Source of the DNA: Murimonas intestini
GTDB taxonomy: Bacteria > Bacillota > Clostridia > Lachnospirales > Lachnospiraceae
Length of the DNA stretch: 64,000 bases
Reading direction: 5' to 3'
NCBI GenBank assembly: GCA_003148945.1
Contig: QGGY01000001.1
Span: 372,001-436,000, forward strand
The notes under the pieces: generated by a model
Told to the model about the DNA's origin: nothing
Database searches by the model: none
What the model saw: the letters and a program-made list of their open reading frames with translations, nothing else
In this document: piece by piece, positions 45,505 through 54,719 of the stretch
Numbering within the stretch: position 1 is the stretch's first letter
Layout of the letters: each line of letters begins with the position of its first letter
Position numbers and translations under genes: made by a program

Positions 45505-46173
45505 ATGAAGATAATCAGTGCATTTGATGTGGTCGGACCTGAGATGATAGGGCCGTCGAGTTCCCACACGGCAGGAGCTTTGAAAATAGCCCAGCTGGCC
45601 AGAAATCTGGCGGGGAGCGGGATCGTGAAGGTCCGGTTCGTGCTGTACGGATCATTTGCAAAAACTTATCACGGGCATGGGACTGATAAAGCCCTCACAG
45701 CCGGGATTATGGGATTTTCAGCCAATGATAAGCGGATAAGGGAAGCGGAGAGACTTGCAAGGGAGGCCGGCATTGAGGTAAGCTTTGTATCGGACACAGA
45801 GGATACACCTATCCATCCGAACACGGTAGATGTTGTCATGTCTATGGAAAATGGGACATCGATGACTGTGACAGGTATATCGGTAGGAGGGGGAAAGGCA
45901 TATATCGTTAAGATAAATGGGGAAGATATAAGCCTCTCAGGAGAGTACTGTACTTTATTCGTGCATCAGAAGGATTCACCGGGAGTAATGGCCCATATTA
46001 CCACAGCATTCAGAGATACAAATCTGAATATTGCGGCTATGCGGCTGTTCAGGACAAAAAAAGGCCAGGATGCCTACTCTGTCATAGAGTCTGATGATAT
46101 GATCCCGGAAGAGGTAGTAAAGAGGATCATGGTTAACCCTGATATCTATATCGCAAAAATCATAACCCTATAA
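45505..46173 (+). CDS. sdaAB: L-serine dehydratase, beta subunit
   Basis: A 222-residue subunit of the Fe-S serine dehydratase that turns L-serine into pyruvate and ammonia. The start SAFDVVGPEMIGPSSSHTAGA is the family signature; YGSFAKTYHGHGTDKAL follows. The last ~75 residues (SPGVMAHITTAFRDTNLNIAAM) form an ACT domain. The alpha subunit gene follows after 49 bases. GAGG lies upstream of the ATG. The two-subunit form is typical of Clostridia and Bacillus. Confidence 0.96.
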   Translation: MKIISAFDVVGPEMIGPSSSHTAGALKIAQLARNLAGSGIVKVRFVLYGSFAKTYHGHGTDKALTAGIMGFSANDKRIREAERLAREAGIEVSFVSDTEDTPIHPNTVDVVMSMENGTSMTVTGISVGGGKAYIVKINGEDISLSGEYCTLFVHQKDSPGVMAHITTAFRDTNLNIAAMRLFRTKKGQDAYSVIESDDMIPEEVVKRIMVNPDIYIAKIITL

Positions 46174-46222
46174 ATCAATAGTATTTGATCTGCCGTCAAA
46201 AAAAGTGAAAGGTACTGAATAA

Positions 46223-47107
46223 ATGAACTTTATGACTGGTGCGGAGCTGTTAAAGCTCTGTGAGGAGAATAAAAAAACAATATCAGAGATCATGCAGGAA
46301 CGCGAGACTGCCGTGTCGGGGATGGCAGCCTCGGAGGCGCATGATCTGATGCTCCATTCGTTTTCTGTGATGAGGGATGCTGCCAGAGAGGCGGTCATTC
46401 ATGAACGAAGAAGCATGGGAGGTCTGATTGGCGGGGAAGCCAGAAAGATGGATGCCTATCTGAGAGAAGCCAGGCCTCTTTGCGGAAGCCTTCTTTCAAA
46501 AGCCGGGATGTACGCACTTGGAGTTCTGGAAGTTAATGCGTCCATGGGACTTATAGTGGCAGCGCCCACGGCAGGAGCATCGGGCGTGATACCGGGTGTG
46601 CTGCTGGCGATGCAGGAGGAGGAAGGATATTCTGATGAAAAGATGGTGAAGGCGTTATTTAATGCCAGTGCAGTGGGATACCTTCTTATGCAGAATGCCA
46701 CGGTGGCCGGAGCTGAAGGCGGCTGTCAGGCAGAGGTGGGATCAGCCAGCGCTATGGCGGCATCCGCCGCTGTGGAACTGCGCGGCGGTAGTCCGCAGCA
46801 ATGCCTGGATGCGGCAGGAACGGCCCTTTCAAATGTTATGGGGCTTGTCTGTGACCCGGTAGGGGGACTTGTAGAAGTCCCGTGTCAGAAAAGAAATGCC
46901 ATGGGGGCGGCAAATGCGCTCATGTGTGCAGATATCACTCTTGCGGGGATTGGGAGCCTGATACCCTTTGATGAAGTGGTGTCCGCAATGTATCAGGTGG
47001 GAAGGAGCCTGCCCTTCGAGCTGAGGGAGACAGCGCTTGGAGGCCATGCGGCTACGCCTACAGCGAGACGACTCTGCGCTGACTGCGGTAAATGTCCCAC
47101 TGTCTGA
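46223..47107 (+). CDS. sdaAA: L-serine dehydratase, alpha subunit
   Basis: A 294-residue catalytic subunit carrying the [4Fe-4S] cluster. Cluster cysteines lie in GGCQAEVGSASAMAA, CDPVGGLVEVPC and the neighbouring blocks; APTAGASGVIPG is the substrate loop. It pairs with the beta subunit just upstream. The gene lacks a strong ribosome site, suggesting coupling. It ends 76 bases before the dehydrogenase/isochorismatase fusion gene. Confidence 0.96.
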   Translation: MNFMTGAELLKLCEENKKTISEIMQERETAVSGMAASEAHDLMLHSFSVMRDAAREAVIHERRSMGGLIGGEARKMDAYLREARPLCGSLLSKAGMYALGVLEVNASMGLIVAAPTAGASGVIPGVLLAMQEEEGYSDEKMVKALFNASAVGYLLMQNATVAGAEGGCQAEVGSASAMAASAAVELRGGSPQQCLDAAGTALSNVMGLVCDPVGGLVEVPCQKRNAMGAANALMCADITLAGIGSLIPFDEVVSAMYQVGRSLPFELRETALGGHAATPTARRLCADCGKCPTV

Positions 47108-47183
47108 GCACAGCGGGGCCAAACATGAAAACCTGCCCATAGCCGCCCAGGCGTGGGCAGACCTGAAAGAAATGAGGAGAGAC

Positions 47184-49031
47184 ATGAGAAACTGGGATGA
47201 ATATTTAAAGAAGGACATTAATTGTGAATGCGGTCATATCCATAACTGCCAGATCTCGGATATACTGGTAGAGAAAAATGCGATCAAAAGACTGCCGGAA
47301 CTGGTGATCGCAGGAGGATACAGGAAGATTTGTATTGTATCTGATATAAAGACACAGGCTGCAGCAGGAGATAAGGTAGAAGAAACTTTAAAGCAGCATA
47401 ATATCCATTATTATAAAATCGTGTTTGAGACAGATGCCCTTGTGCCTGATGAGACAGCTCTTGAACTGCTGGAGGCTCAGGTGGATCCGGAATGTGATCT
47501 GATCCTGGCAGTGGGTTCAGGCACGATCAATGACCTCTGCAAATACTTCAGTTTTCAGAGGCATATGGATTACTTCATCATTGCCACTGCACCTTCTATG
47601 GACGGATATGCATCGAATGTGGCCCCGCTGATCATAAATAATGTAAAAACTACATATGAAGTCGGGATGCCCAAGGCCATAATCGGTGAACTGGAGATCC
47701 TGTCAAAGGCCCCAATGTCCATGATTACTGCTGGTGTAGGCGATATTCTGGGAAAATATGTCTGCCTGGCGGACTGGAAATTGTCCCAGATCATAAATGG
47801 AGAGTATCACTGCAGTTATGTGGAGAATCTTATCAGGACATCTATTGAAACAGTGGTAAATGCGTCTGAGAAGATTAAGAGCAGGGATGAGGAGTCTGTT
47901 GGCGCTGTGATGGAAGCTCTGATTCTTTCAGGGATCGGAATGAGTTACATAGGAAATTCAAGGCCGGCTTCCGGCAGCGAGCACCATCTGTCCCACTATT
48001 GGGAGATGATGTTTCTGCAGGCAGACAGGCCATGTGCATGGCATGGTACAAAAGTGGCTGTGGGCACAGTCATAGCTCTCGGGCTATACCACAGACTGGA
48101 GGAGTTTCTGGCAGATATAGATACAGCCAAGGCTTCCTGTTTTGACGAAGAAAAATGGAAGAAAAATATAGAAGCTGCATATGGGGTGGCTGCTTGTGGT
48201 GTCATTGCATTAGAGGAGAAGGTACATAAAAATGCAGACAGCGGTGTGAATGCCAGAAGGAAGATAATTGCAGAGCACAGAGAAGAAATATTAAAGATGG
48301 CAGCAGGTCTTCCTGATGCCGGAGAGATAAAAACACTGCTGGAAGAGATGGGCGCACCCTCACTCCCCAAGGAGATAGGCGTACCCCCGAAGATGGTAGA
48401 GAACAGTATCCTTTATGCAAAAGAGCTCCGCAACCGCTATGGGCTCCTGCAGCTTTTGTTTGATACAGGAAAGCTGGAATATGCGGCAAAGACAGCCCAG
48501 AAAAAGATTCTCGTAGTAGTGGATATGCAGAATGACTTTGTGGACGGAGCTTTAGGGACAGGGGAAGCTGTACAGATCGTGGACAATGTGGTGAAGAAGA
48601 TAGAAGAGTACAGAAAATTTAACTGTGAGGTCGTCTTTACAATGGATACGCACACGGATCTTTATCTGAGGACCCAGGAGGGTGAGAAACTGCCGGTGCC
48701 TCATTGCATAAAAGGAACTGCCGGGTGGGAGCTGTGCGGCAAAATCAAAGAGTCTGCAGACGCCGCCAATGACAGGATCTATGAAAAAGTGACCTTCGGT
48801 TCAGACGGATTCGGAAGGGATCTGGAGCAGGGAATCTACAGGGAAGCGGCGGAGGTGGAACTCTGCGGACTTTGTACAGATATCTGCGTGATCTCAAACG
48901 CTATGCTTGTTAAGACTTTTATGCCGGAAACGCTTGTGACGGTAGATGGCAGCTGCTGTGCGGGGGTAACGCCTGCCAGCCACAGAAATGCACTTGAGGC
49001 GATGAAGATGTGCCAGGTAAATGTTATATGA
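47184..49031 (+). CDS. Fusion: glycerol-1-phosphate dehydrogenase-like and isochorismatase-like domains
   Basis: A 615-residue two-domain protein. Residues 1-435 match AraM-type sn-glycerol-1-phosphate dehydrogenases: LAVGSGTINDLCKY for NAD binding, PSMDGYASNVAPL, and metal-site histidines in SGSEHHLSHYWE (His267, His271) plus a later one in AWHGTKVAVG. From about 440 an isochorismatase/nicotinamidase domain begins with VVVDMQNDFVDG (Asp447), then DTHTD, VPHCIKGTAGWEL and CGLCTDICV with nucleophile Cys568. Both halves look intact. AGGAG lies 8 bases before ATG 47184. I know no characterised enzyme with this fusion. An HAD phosphatase gene overlaps its stop by 4 bases. Substrate pairing is unknown. 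Confidence 0.85.
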   Translation: MRNWDEYLKKDINCECGHIHNCQISDILVEKNAIKRLPELVIAGGYRKICIVSDIKTQAAAGDKVEETLKQHNIHYYKIVFETDALVPDETALELLEAQVDPECDLILAVGSGTINDLCKYFSFQRHMDYFIIATAPSMDGYASNVAPLIINNVKTTYEVGMPKAIIGELEILSKAPMSMITAGVGDILGKYVCLADWKLSQIINGEYHCSYVENLIRTSIETVVNASEKIKSRDEESVGAVMEALILSGIGMSYIGNSRPASGSEHHLSHYWEMMFLQADRPCAWHGTKVAVGTVIALGLYHRLEEFLADIDTAKASCFDEEKWKKNIEAAYGVAACGVIALEEKVHKNADSGVNARRKIIAEHREEILKMAAGLPDAGEIKTLLEEMGAPSLPKEIGVPPKMVENSILYAKELRNRYGLLQLLFDTGKLEYAAKTAQKKILVVVDMQNDFVDGALGTGEAVQIVDNVVKKIEEYRKFNCEVVFTMDTHTDLYLRTQEGEKLPVPHCIKGTAGWELCGKIKESADAANDRIYEKVTFGSDGFGRDLEQGIYREAAEVELCGLCTDICVISNAMLVKTFMPETLVTVDGSCCAGVTPASHRNALEAMKMCQVNVI

Positions 49032-49753
49032 AACAAAAAACAAACATTGTGATTTTTGATCTGGGAGGCACCCTCATGGAATTTGAGGGTATGCCTTCCT
49101 GCTGGACGGATTATTATGTACAGGGATTCAAATACGTGAATGAGGTTATGGGGAGGCCGGCAGGGGAAAGCCAGATAAATGCCGCTGCCGATATTCTTAA
49201 GAGTTACAATCCCAGGATCAATTACCGAGAAGAAGAGCTTACCCCGGAGTTTATCTTTCAACGTTGTACTGAGACCTGGGACTGCAGGCTGGATGCTGGC
49301 AGATGTGCAAAACTGTTTTACAGCGGACTCGAATTAAAAGGAAGAATATATCAGGATACGGTACCGGCTCTCATTCAGTTAAAAAAAGCGGGATACAGGA
49401 CAGCAGCACTGACAGATCTTCCAACGGCAATGCCTGATGAATTTTTTAAAAAAAGCGTATGGGAGATATTTCCGTATTTAGATATTTATGTGTCATCACA
49501 GAGCTGCGGAAGACGAAAACCAGATCCTATAGGGATTTTTGACATAGCAGAATATTTTTCTGTACCAGTAACCGAAATATGTTTTGTGGGTGATGAGGAC
49601 AAAGATAAAGAAACAGCCCGGCGCGCGGGCTGCAGGTTTATCAGGATAAGACGCGGAGAGTGGGGCAAAGACAGCGGTACAGGACAGACCGGGGCAGAAG
49701 TGAGCACTCTTCAAGAGCTTTTATGCCTTCTGGAGCCGGTCTCCCAATCCTGA
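49028..49753 (+). CDS. HAD-superfamily hydrolase
   Basis: A 241-residue phosphatase-like protein. Motif I is FDLGGTL: the nucleophile Asp is kept, but the second Asp, usually the general acid, is Gly, a variant seen in several HAD branches. Motif II TDLP, motif III lysine near SCGRRKPDP, and motif IV VGDEDKDKETARRAG are present. Start 49028 overlaps the preceding stop as ATGA, so it is translated with the dehydrogenase fusion. It may remove phosphate from that enzyme's product; this is inference from coupling. Confidence 0.88.
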   Translation: MKQKTNIVIFDLGGTLMEFEGMPSCWTDYYVQGFKYVNEVMGRPAGESQINAAADILKSYNPRINYREEELTPEFIFQRCTETWDCRLDAGRCAKLFYSGLELKGRIYQDTVPALIQLKKAGYRTAALTDLPTAMPDEFFKKSVWEIFPYLDIYVSSQSCGRRKPDPIGIFDIAEYFSVPVTEICFVGDEDKDKETARRAGCRFIRIRRGEWGKDSGTGQTGAEVSTLQELLCLLEPVSQS

Positions 49754-49763
49754 GGCTGGCAGG

Positions 49764-51503
49764 TCAATCCCCTGTCTTGATCCCTGATATATCAGAATCA
49801 ATTACCATGGAATAGTTTGTATGGTAGATGACGAATCCGGGCGGTCCCCCGTTCGTCTTTTTTACATGTTTCTTTTCTATATAATCTACTTCGACCTTGT
49901 CAGAGCCGCGGTTTTTTGAGTAGTAGGCGGCAAGCCTGGCTGCCTCCTCAAATGTCTTGTCCGGCAGTTCCTCGTTATTGGACTTTACGATCACGTGGGA
50001 ACCGGGGGCGCCTTTTGCATGGAACCACCAGTCATTGCCTGTGGCGAATTTAAAGGTAAGCTCTTCATTTTGATAATTATTTTTACCCACATAAATGTGG
50101 TAGCCGTCACTTGATATATAATGAAAAGGCTTTGATGTGATCTTGGGCTTTTTATTCCCCGCAAAACGGCGTTTGATATATCCGTATTCAGTCAGTTCTT
50201 CCTTGACCTGGACCAGGTCGTCCTCAGACAGGGCGATATCAAGCGCTGTGCTGATAGATTCCAGGTGGTCGATCTCAGACTTTGTCTCTTTTATAAGATC
50301 AGTCAGTGCCTCGCAGGTACGCTTCAGCTTATTATATTTATCAAAATTCTTCTGGGCGTTTTCCTGAGGCGTAAGTGTGGGGTCTAAAGGTATAGTGACC
50401 ATTTCATTTGTATAATAATTCAGGGCCTCAAGCTTCTTTGCGCCTGGTTCCAGGCCATATCCATATGTGTTGATGAGTTCTCCGTAAACTTTATACTTAT
50501 CTTTCTTCTCAGTATCCTTCATCTGCCTGAGCTGAAGGTCGTATTTTTTGCGGTTTCTTTCAAGCGCAGTCTGCACGATCCTGCGAAGGTCAGAAGATTT
50601 CTGGCGTATGCGGGTGATCGTGTTCTTCACAGCATAATAATTCTCCAGTACCTCGGAGACGGAAAGGCAGCCCCGGACAGACATATCGCTGTACTGGGTA
50701 AGTGTCACAGAAGAAAAGTCCACAGGCTCTTTTCCGTTAAATACGATATTGGGAGTGAAGTTTCCCTCCCTCACATCATCCATGAGATGTGTAAAAATGC
50801 CGTAGAGATGTATCCTTTCCAGCTCAGTAAAGGTATTTGCGCTCTGTGAAGATTCCAGGGAGGCCCTGTGGCAGACTTCCTCTGCTATCAGGGGGCTGAT
50901 GCCGGTGAGAGAAGTATGCAGTGCCTTTCCCAGCGGCATGGGTTTTGTGAAGACAGCATCCGCAAATGCAGCTTCCCCGGCCTCAAGCGGATTTAACTTG
51001 TGCTGTGTCTCCGGTATGAAATAATCCCGTCCGGGAAGTACTTCACGGACAGAACTCATCTGAGCCGGGACATGCTTGATGCTGTCTATGATTTTTCCTT
51101 CATCTCCGCAGAAAATAATATTGCTGTGCTTGCCCATGATCTCAACCACCAGGGTCTTGGTGCACAGGTCGCCCAGTTCATTTAAGTGTTCAATCTCAAA
51201 ATTAATGATCCTCTCCAGACCCGGCTGCCATATCCTTGTGAATCTGCCGCTTCCGATGTGCTTGCGCAGCAGCATACAGAAATTAGGGGCGGTGATCGGA
51301 CTTGGTTTGTTGGATTCTGTCAGGTAGATGAGCGGCAGGCTGGCGCCTGCAGAGATCAGAAGGCGGTATTGGGTCTTCTGGTTTTTTACTGTGATGAGCA
51401 GCTCATCATTTTCCGGCTGTGCTATTTTATTTATTTTACCGCCCAGAATGGTACTGTTCAGGTCGCGGACCACATTGGCGATTACGATTCCGTCTAAAGC
51501 CAT
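49764..51503 (-). CDS. rqcH: NFACT-family ribosome quality-control factor RqcH
   Basis: A 579-residue protein with the NFACT layout: an N-terminal domain starting MALDGIVIANVVRDL and GGKINKIAQPENDEL, a coiled-coil middle (about 270-430) and the NFACT-R domain GNDWWFHAKGAPGSHVIV. RqcH binds split 50S subunits and adds alanine tails to stalled chains; older annotation calls it fibronectin-binding protein. It stands alone on the minus strand and its 3' end lies 10 bases from the HAD gene. Confidence 0.95.
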   Translation of the reverse strand: MALDGIVIANVVRDLNSTILGGKINKIAQPENDELLITVKNQKTQYRLLISAGASLPLIYLTESNKPSPITAPNFCMLLRKHIGSGRFTRIWQPGLERIINFEIEHLNELGDLCTKTLVVEIMGKHSNIIFCGDEGKIIDSIKHVPAQMSSVREVLPGRDYFIPETQHKLNPLEAGEAAFADAVFTKPMPLGKALHTSLTGISPLIAEEVCHRASLESSQSANTFTELERIHLYGIFTHLMDDVREGNFTPNIVFNGKEPVDFSSVTLTQYSDMSVRGCLSVSEVLENYYAVKNTITRIRQKSSDLRRIVQTALERNRKKYDLQLRQMKDTEKKDKYKVYGELINTYGYGLEPGAKKLEALNYYTNEMVTIPLDPTLTPQENAQKNFDKYNKLKRTCEALTDLIKETKSEIDHLESISTALDIALSEDDLVQVKEELTEYGYIKRRFAGNKKPKITSKPFHYISSDGYHIYVGKNNYQNEELTFKFATGNDWWFHAKGAPGSHVIVKSNNEELPDKTFEEAARLAAYYSKNRGSDKVEVDYIEKKHVKKTNGGPPGFVIYHTNYSMVIDSDISGIKTGD

Positions 51504-51640
51504 TTCAATTCTCCTTTGCGTTTACATGTAACTGTGAAGTATTGACAGTTACAGAAAAGTATATCAGATTATGCGCAGTGTTTCCAGCTCTTTTTTGTTA
51601 TAGTTAAGACGGTAGCCGGCTGAACTATAACAAAAATGTG

Positions 51641-51669
51641 TTGACGGTGAAGTGCCTTTGTTTTATAAT
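51641..51669 (+). promoter_or_regulatory. Sigma-A-type promoter of the yicC-remA-gmk-rpoZ genes
   Basis: TTGACG (51641-51646), 17-base spacer, TATAAT (51664-51669). A near-perfect match to consensus, with a leader of about 46 bases. Confidence 0.85.
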
Positions 51670-51721
51670 ATTTTTAATGTGGCAGCTTGTGGCCTGTCAC
51701 AAAACGAATTGAAATGGGCGA

Positions 51722-52606
51722 ATGAATATGATAAAAAGTATGACAGGTTTTGGAAGAGGTGAAATCATCCAAAATGAGCGAAAGTTTACAGTTGAGATGA
51801 AGGCGGTCAATCACAGGTATTTTGATGTGAATATCCGTATGCCTAAGAAGCTCGGGTTTTTTGAGGCAAGCATCCGCACTCTTTTAAAGGAATATATCCA
51901 GAGGGGAAAGGTGGATGTCTTTATAACGTATGAAGACTATACCCAGTCCAATGTGTCACTGAAGTATAATGAGGCAGTGGCAGGGCAGTATCTGAAGTAT
52001 TTTAAGCAGATGTCGGAAACCTTTGGCCTTGAAAATGATATCAGGGTATCTGCCCTGGGAAGATGTCCGGAAGTATTTACTATGGAAGAAGAGACTGCTG
52101 ATGAAGAAGAGATATGGGGAGTTTTAAAGGGAGCCCTCATCCAGGCCTGTGTCCAGTTTACCAGTTCCAGAGAGCGTGAGGGCGAAGTGCTCAAAGCTGA
52201 CCTTCTGCAGAAGCTCGCAGGGATGAGAAGCGATGTGGAAGCAGTGGAAGAACGCTATCCGCAGATCATGGAGGATTACCGGGCATCTCTTCACGAAAAA
52301 GTTGGGGAGCTGCTGCAGGATTCACAGATAGATGAGAACAGGCTGGCTTCAGAAGTCATTCTCTATGCGGATAAGATATGTACTGATGAAGAGACTGTGC
52401 GTCTTAAGAGCCATATTGATTCTATGGCCGCCTCGCTGAATGAGGGAGGGGCAGTGGGCAGGAAACTGGATTTTATTGCCCAGGAGATGAACAGAGAAGC
52501 GAACACCATTTTATCCAAGGCAAATGACCTTACGACATCTAATATCGCCATAAATCTCAAGACAGAGATTGAAAAAGTGCGTGAGCAGATACAGAACATA
52601 GAATAG
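51722..52606 (+). CDS. YicC-family endoribonuclease
   Basis: A 294-residue protein with the family opening MIKSMTGFGRGE and KAVNHRYFDVNIRMP, and the C-terminal LDFIAQEMNREANTILSKA. YicC of E. coli degrades small RNA. Firmicutes relatives commonly precede remA and gmk, as here. Two in-frame ATGs (51722 and 51728) have weak ribosome sites; the second gives the usual family start. The next gene follows 9 bases later. Confidence 0.93.
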   Translation: MNMIKSMTGFGRGEIIQNERKFTVEMKAVNHRYFDVNIRMPKKLGFFEASIRTLLKEYIQRGKVDVFITYEDYTQSNVSLKYNEAVAGQYLKYFKQMSETFGLENDIRVSALGRCPEVFTMEEETADEEEIWGVLKGALIQACVQFTSSREREGEVLKADLLQKLAGMRSDVEAVEERYPQIMEDYRASLHEKVGELLQDSQIDENRLASEVILYADKICTDEETVRLKSHIDSMAASLNEGGAVGRKLDFIAQEMNREANTILSKANDLTTSNIAINLKTEIEKVREQIQNIE

Positions 52607-52615
52607 GATAAGACA

Positions 52616-52900
52616 ATGGCTAGATTGATAAACATAGGTTTTGGAAATGTGGTTAATTCTGACAAGGTAGTTGCCGTGGTCAGTCCGGATGCCGCGCCCA
52701 TAAAGCGTCTGGTGCAGAGAGCAAAAGAGGCAGGCAGCATAATTGATGCCACACAGGGGCGGAGGACAAAGGCTGTTATAATCACCGAGGAAGACCATAT
52801 AGTGTTATCGGCGCTGCAGCCTGATACGATAACAAAGCGCTTTGCCGTGCTGGATCTGGACGGCAGGGCAGAGGCAGAGAGAGGAGATAGCGATGAGTAG
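52616..52900 (+). CDS. remA: RemA-like DNA-binding regulator (DUF370)
   Basis: A 94-residue protein matching the RemA family: INIGFGNVV at the start, [24 protein letters not shown], and [19 protein letters not shown]. In Bacillus subtilis RemA forms rings and activates biofilm matrix and osmoprotection genes. The order yicC-remA-gmk-rpoZ is well conserved in Firmicutes. Its 3' end overlaps gmk by 8 bases. Confidence 0.94.
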   Translation: MARLINIGFGNVVNSDKVVAVVSPDAAPIKRLVQRAKEAGSIIDATQGRRTKAVIITEEDHIVLSALQPDTITKRFAVLDLDGRAEAERGDSDE

Positions 52901-53516
52901 GAAAGGAATCCTGATGGTGCTTTCCGGATTTTCCGGCGCCGGCAAGGGGACTCTTGTGAAAGGGCTTCTGGAGAGATATGACAATTATGCATTATCTGTC
53001 TCAGCTACCACAAGAAAGCCACGGGCAGGGGAGGAAGACGGAAAGGCGTATTTTTTTAAAACTGTGGAAGAATTCGAGAACATGATAGAGGAGGATTCTT
53101 TTATAGAATATGCAAAGTACGTGGATAATTACTACGGAACTCCCAAGGAATATGTGCAGAAGAAGCTGGATGAAGGGAAAGATGTGATACTGGAGATTGA
53201 GATCCAGGGTGCGCTTAAAGTAAAAAAGGCTTACCCGGATACCCTGCTGCTGTTTGTAATGCCTCCCAGCGCGGCGCTGCTGCGGGAGAGGCTGACCGGG
53301 AGAGGTACCGAGTCTGAGGATGTGATAGCGTCCCGGCTGGCAAGAGCTGTCCAGGAGGCTGAAGGGATAGAGGAATATGATTATCTTGTGATCAATGATG
53401 ATCTGGACACATGTATCAGGGAGCTTCACGGAATTATACAAAGTGAGCACTGCAGCGTGGAACGCAATCAGGAGATCATCGGGCAGATGCGCCGTGAACT
53501 GAAAGCGTTTGAATAG
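52893..53516 (+). CDS. gmk: Guanylate kinase
   Basis: A 207-residue kinase that turns GMP into GDP. P loop [18 protein letters not shown] with GMP contacts, [13 protein letters not shown], and the lid [20 protein letters not shown] 52893 overlaps remA and has GAGGAG just upstream; the longer frame from 52842 lacks support. Omega (rpoZ) follows after 74 bases, a common link between nucleotide supply and RNA polymerase. Confidence 0.96.
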   Translation: MSRKGILMVLSGFSGAGKGTLVKGLLERYDNYALSVSATTRKPRAGEEDGKAYFFKTVEEFENMIEEDSFIEYAKYVDNYYGTPKEYVQKKLDEGKDVILEIEIQGALKVKKAYPDTLLLFVMPPSAALLRERLTGRGTESEDVIASRLARAVQEAEGIEEYDYLVINDDLDTCIRELHGIIQSEHCSVERNQEIIGQMRRELKAFE

Positions 53517-53590
53517 ACGCATAAAAGTATGTGCACTGTTATGGTATTAAGTAAAATGAATATAGAAAAGCAAACGAGAGGAGAAATAAT

Positions 53591-53932
53591 ATGTTACATC
53601 CATCCTACACAGATTTAATGAAAATCGTAAACAGCGAGGTTGAACAGGGAGATACACCTGTAGTCAACAGCCGCTATTCTATCGTCATGGCTACAGCTAA
53701 GAGGGCCAGGCAGATCATCGGGGGAGCGGAGCCGCTTGTATATGCGGCAGGGAAGAAACCGCTTTCTGTAGCAGTGGAAGAGCTGAATAAGGGTAAGATC
53801 AAAGTCCTCGGTGAGGATGAGATGGCTGACAAGGAAGAGATCGCCCAGGCAGAGGCTATGCTGGGGATGAACGACAATATGCAGCTGGCGGAGGAAGACG
53901 GCGGCTCAGAGGATACAGAGACAGAAGAATAA
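53591..53932 (+). CDS. rpoZ: RNA polymerase omega subunit
   Basis: A 113-residue subunit that helps assemble RNA polymerase by clamping beta-prime. MLHPSYTDLM is the clostridial form of the start; SRYSIVMATAKRARQI is the conserved core. The C-terminal ~35 residues are a long acidic tail typical of Lachnospiraceae. AGAGGAG precedes the ATG. The next gene begins 35 bases after the stop. Confidence 0.94.
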   Translation: MLHPSYTDLMKIVNSEVEQGDTPVVNSRYSIVMATAKRARQIIGGAEPLVYAAGKKPLSVAVEELNKGKIKVLGEDEMADKEEIAQAEAMLGMNDNMQLAEEDGGSEDTETEE

Positions 53933-53967
53933 AGAGTTTGGGGTGATTGCCAAAGAGGGAGGCGGAT

Positions 53968-54570
53968 ATGAAAGATATGAAGGCGTTTAAAAACGCTTAC
54001 AGCCTTATGGCTGTTACAGATATTATATTTGGTATTGTGCTGCTTATCTGGCCGGATGTATCTATGAAGACTTTCTGTTATGTTCTGGGGGTCATGAGCG
54101 TTATTTTCGGGCTGGTCCATATCATCATCTATTTTACACGTGATAAGATGCAGGCAATGCTTCAGATGGATATGGTATCAGGTATCTGTCTGCTGGCGTT
54201 TGGAATTTTTGTGCTGGTAAAGCCTGAGTTCATTATATCTATTCTGCCGTTTGTAGTTGGTGTGATCATGCTTCTCGGGGCAGTTGTGAAGTTCCAGAAC
54301 TGTCTTGATATGAAGAAGCTGGGATTTACGAAGTGGTATCTTATCCTGGTGGCATCGCTGCTCATGGTAGGGGTGGGCATCATACTGGTGATCAACCCAT
54401 TTGAAGCAGCAGAAGTCATGATGATCCTGCTCGGGGCGGGGCTGTTGGCTGACGGTCTGATCAGTCTTTTTGATATCTTTATGCTCAACAGCCTTGTCAA
54501 GAAGGCAAAGAAAGCTGCCAGTGAGGCGGAGGCCGCTATCATAACAGAGGAGCCTGGCAGAAAGTCATAG
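53968..54570 (+). CDS. DUF308 (HdeD-like) membrane protein
   Basis: A 200-residue protein with six membrane helices arranged as three pairs (for example ITDIIFGIVLLIWPDV-like VTDIIFGIVLLIWPDV, then SGICLLAFGIFVLVKPEF), the HdeD pattern. HdeD in E. coli is an acid-resistance membrane protein; the role here is unknown. GGGAGG is 5 bases before ATG 53968; a TTG at 53947 in frame lacks a site. A terminator follows. Confidence 0.85.
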   Translation: MKDMKAFKNAYSLMAVTDIIFGIVLLIWPDVSMKTFCYVLGVMSVIFGLVHIIIYFTRDKMQAMLQMDMVSGICLLAFGIFVLVKPEFIISILPFVVGVIMLLGAVVKFQNCLDMKKLGFTKWYLILVASLLMVGVGIILVINPFEAAEVMMILLGAGLLADGLISLFDIFMLNSLVKKAKKAASEAEAAIITEEPGRKS

Positions 54571-54582
54571 GAAAATATAAAG

Positions 54583-54616
54583 TCCAGATTTCTTACACAG
54601 AAACCTGGATTTTTCT
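54583..54616 (+). terminator. Intrinsic terminator after the DUF308 gene
   Basis: Arms TCCAG-TTTCT and AGAAA-TGGA pair with a small internal mismatch, followed by ATTTTTCT. It separates the remA-gmk-rpoZ group from trpD, whose promoter begins 9 bases later. Confidence 0.65.
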
Positions 54617-54624
54617 ATTCTTTA

Positions 54625-54653
54625 TTGACCTTTTTGTTTTAAAATAGTACAAT
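54625..54653 (+). promoter_or_regulatory. Sigma-A-type promoter of the trpD-rimO-pgsA-cinA genes
   Basis: TTGACC (54625-54630), 17-base spacer, TACAAT (54648-54653). The short leader has no trp-type attenuator or leader peptide. Confidence 0.75.
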
Positions 54654-54719
54654 ATTTGTAACTGTTTGATATGATGTAAAAATTAACGATCACAAAGTGA
54701 AGATAGAGGAGAGGTCAGC

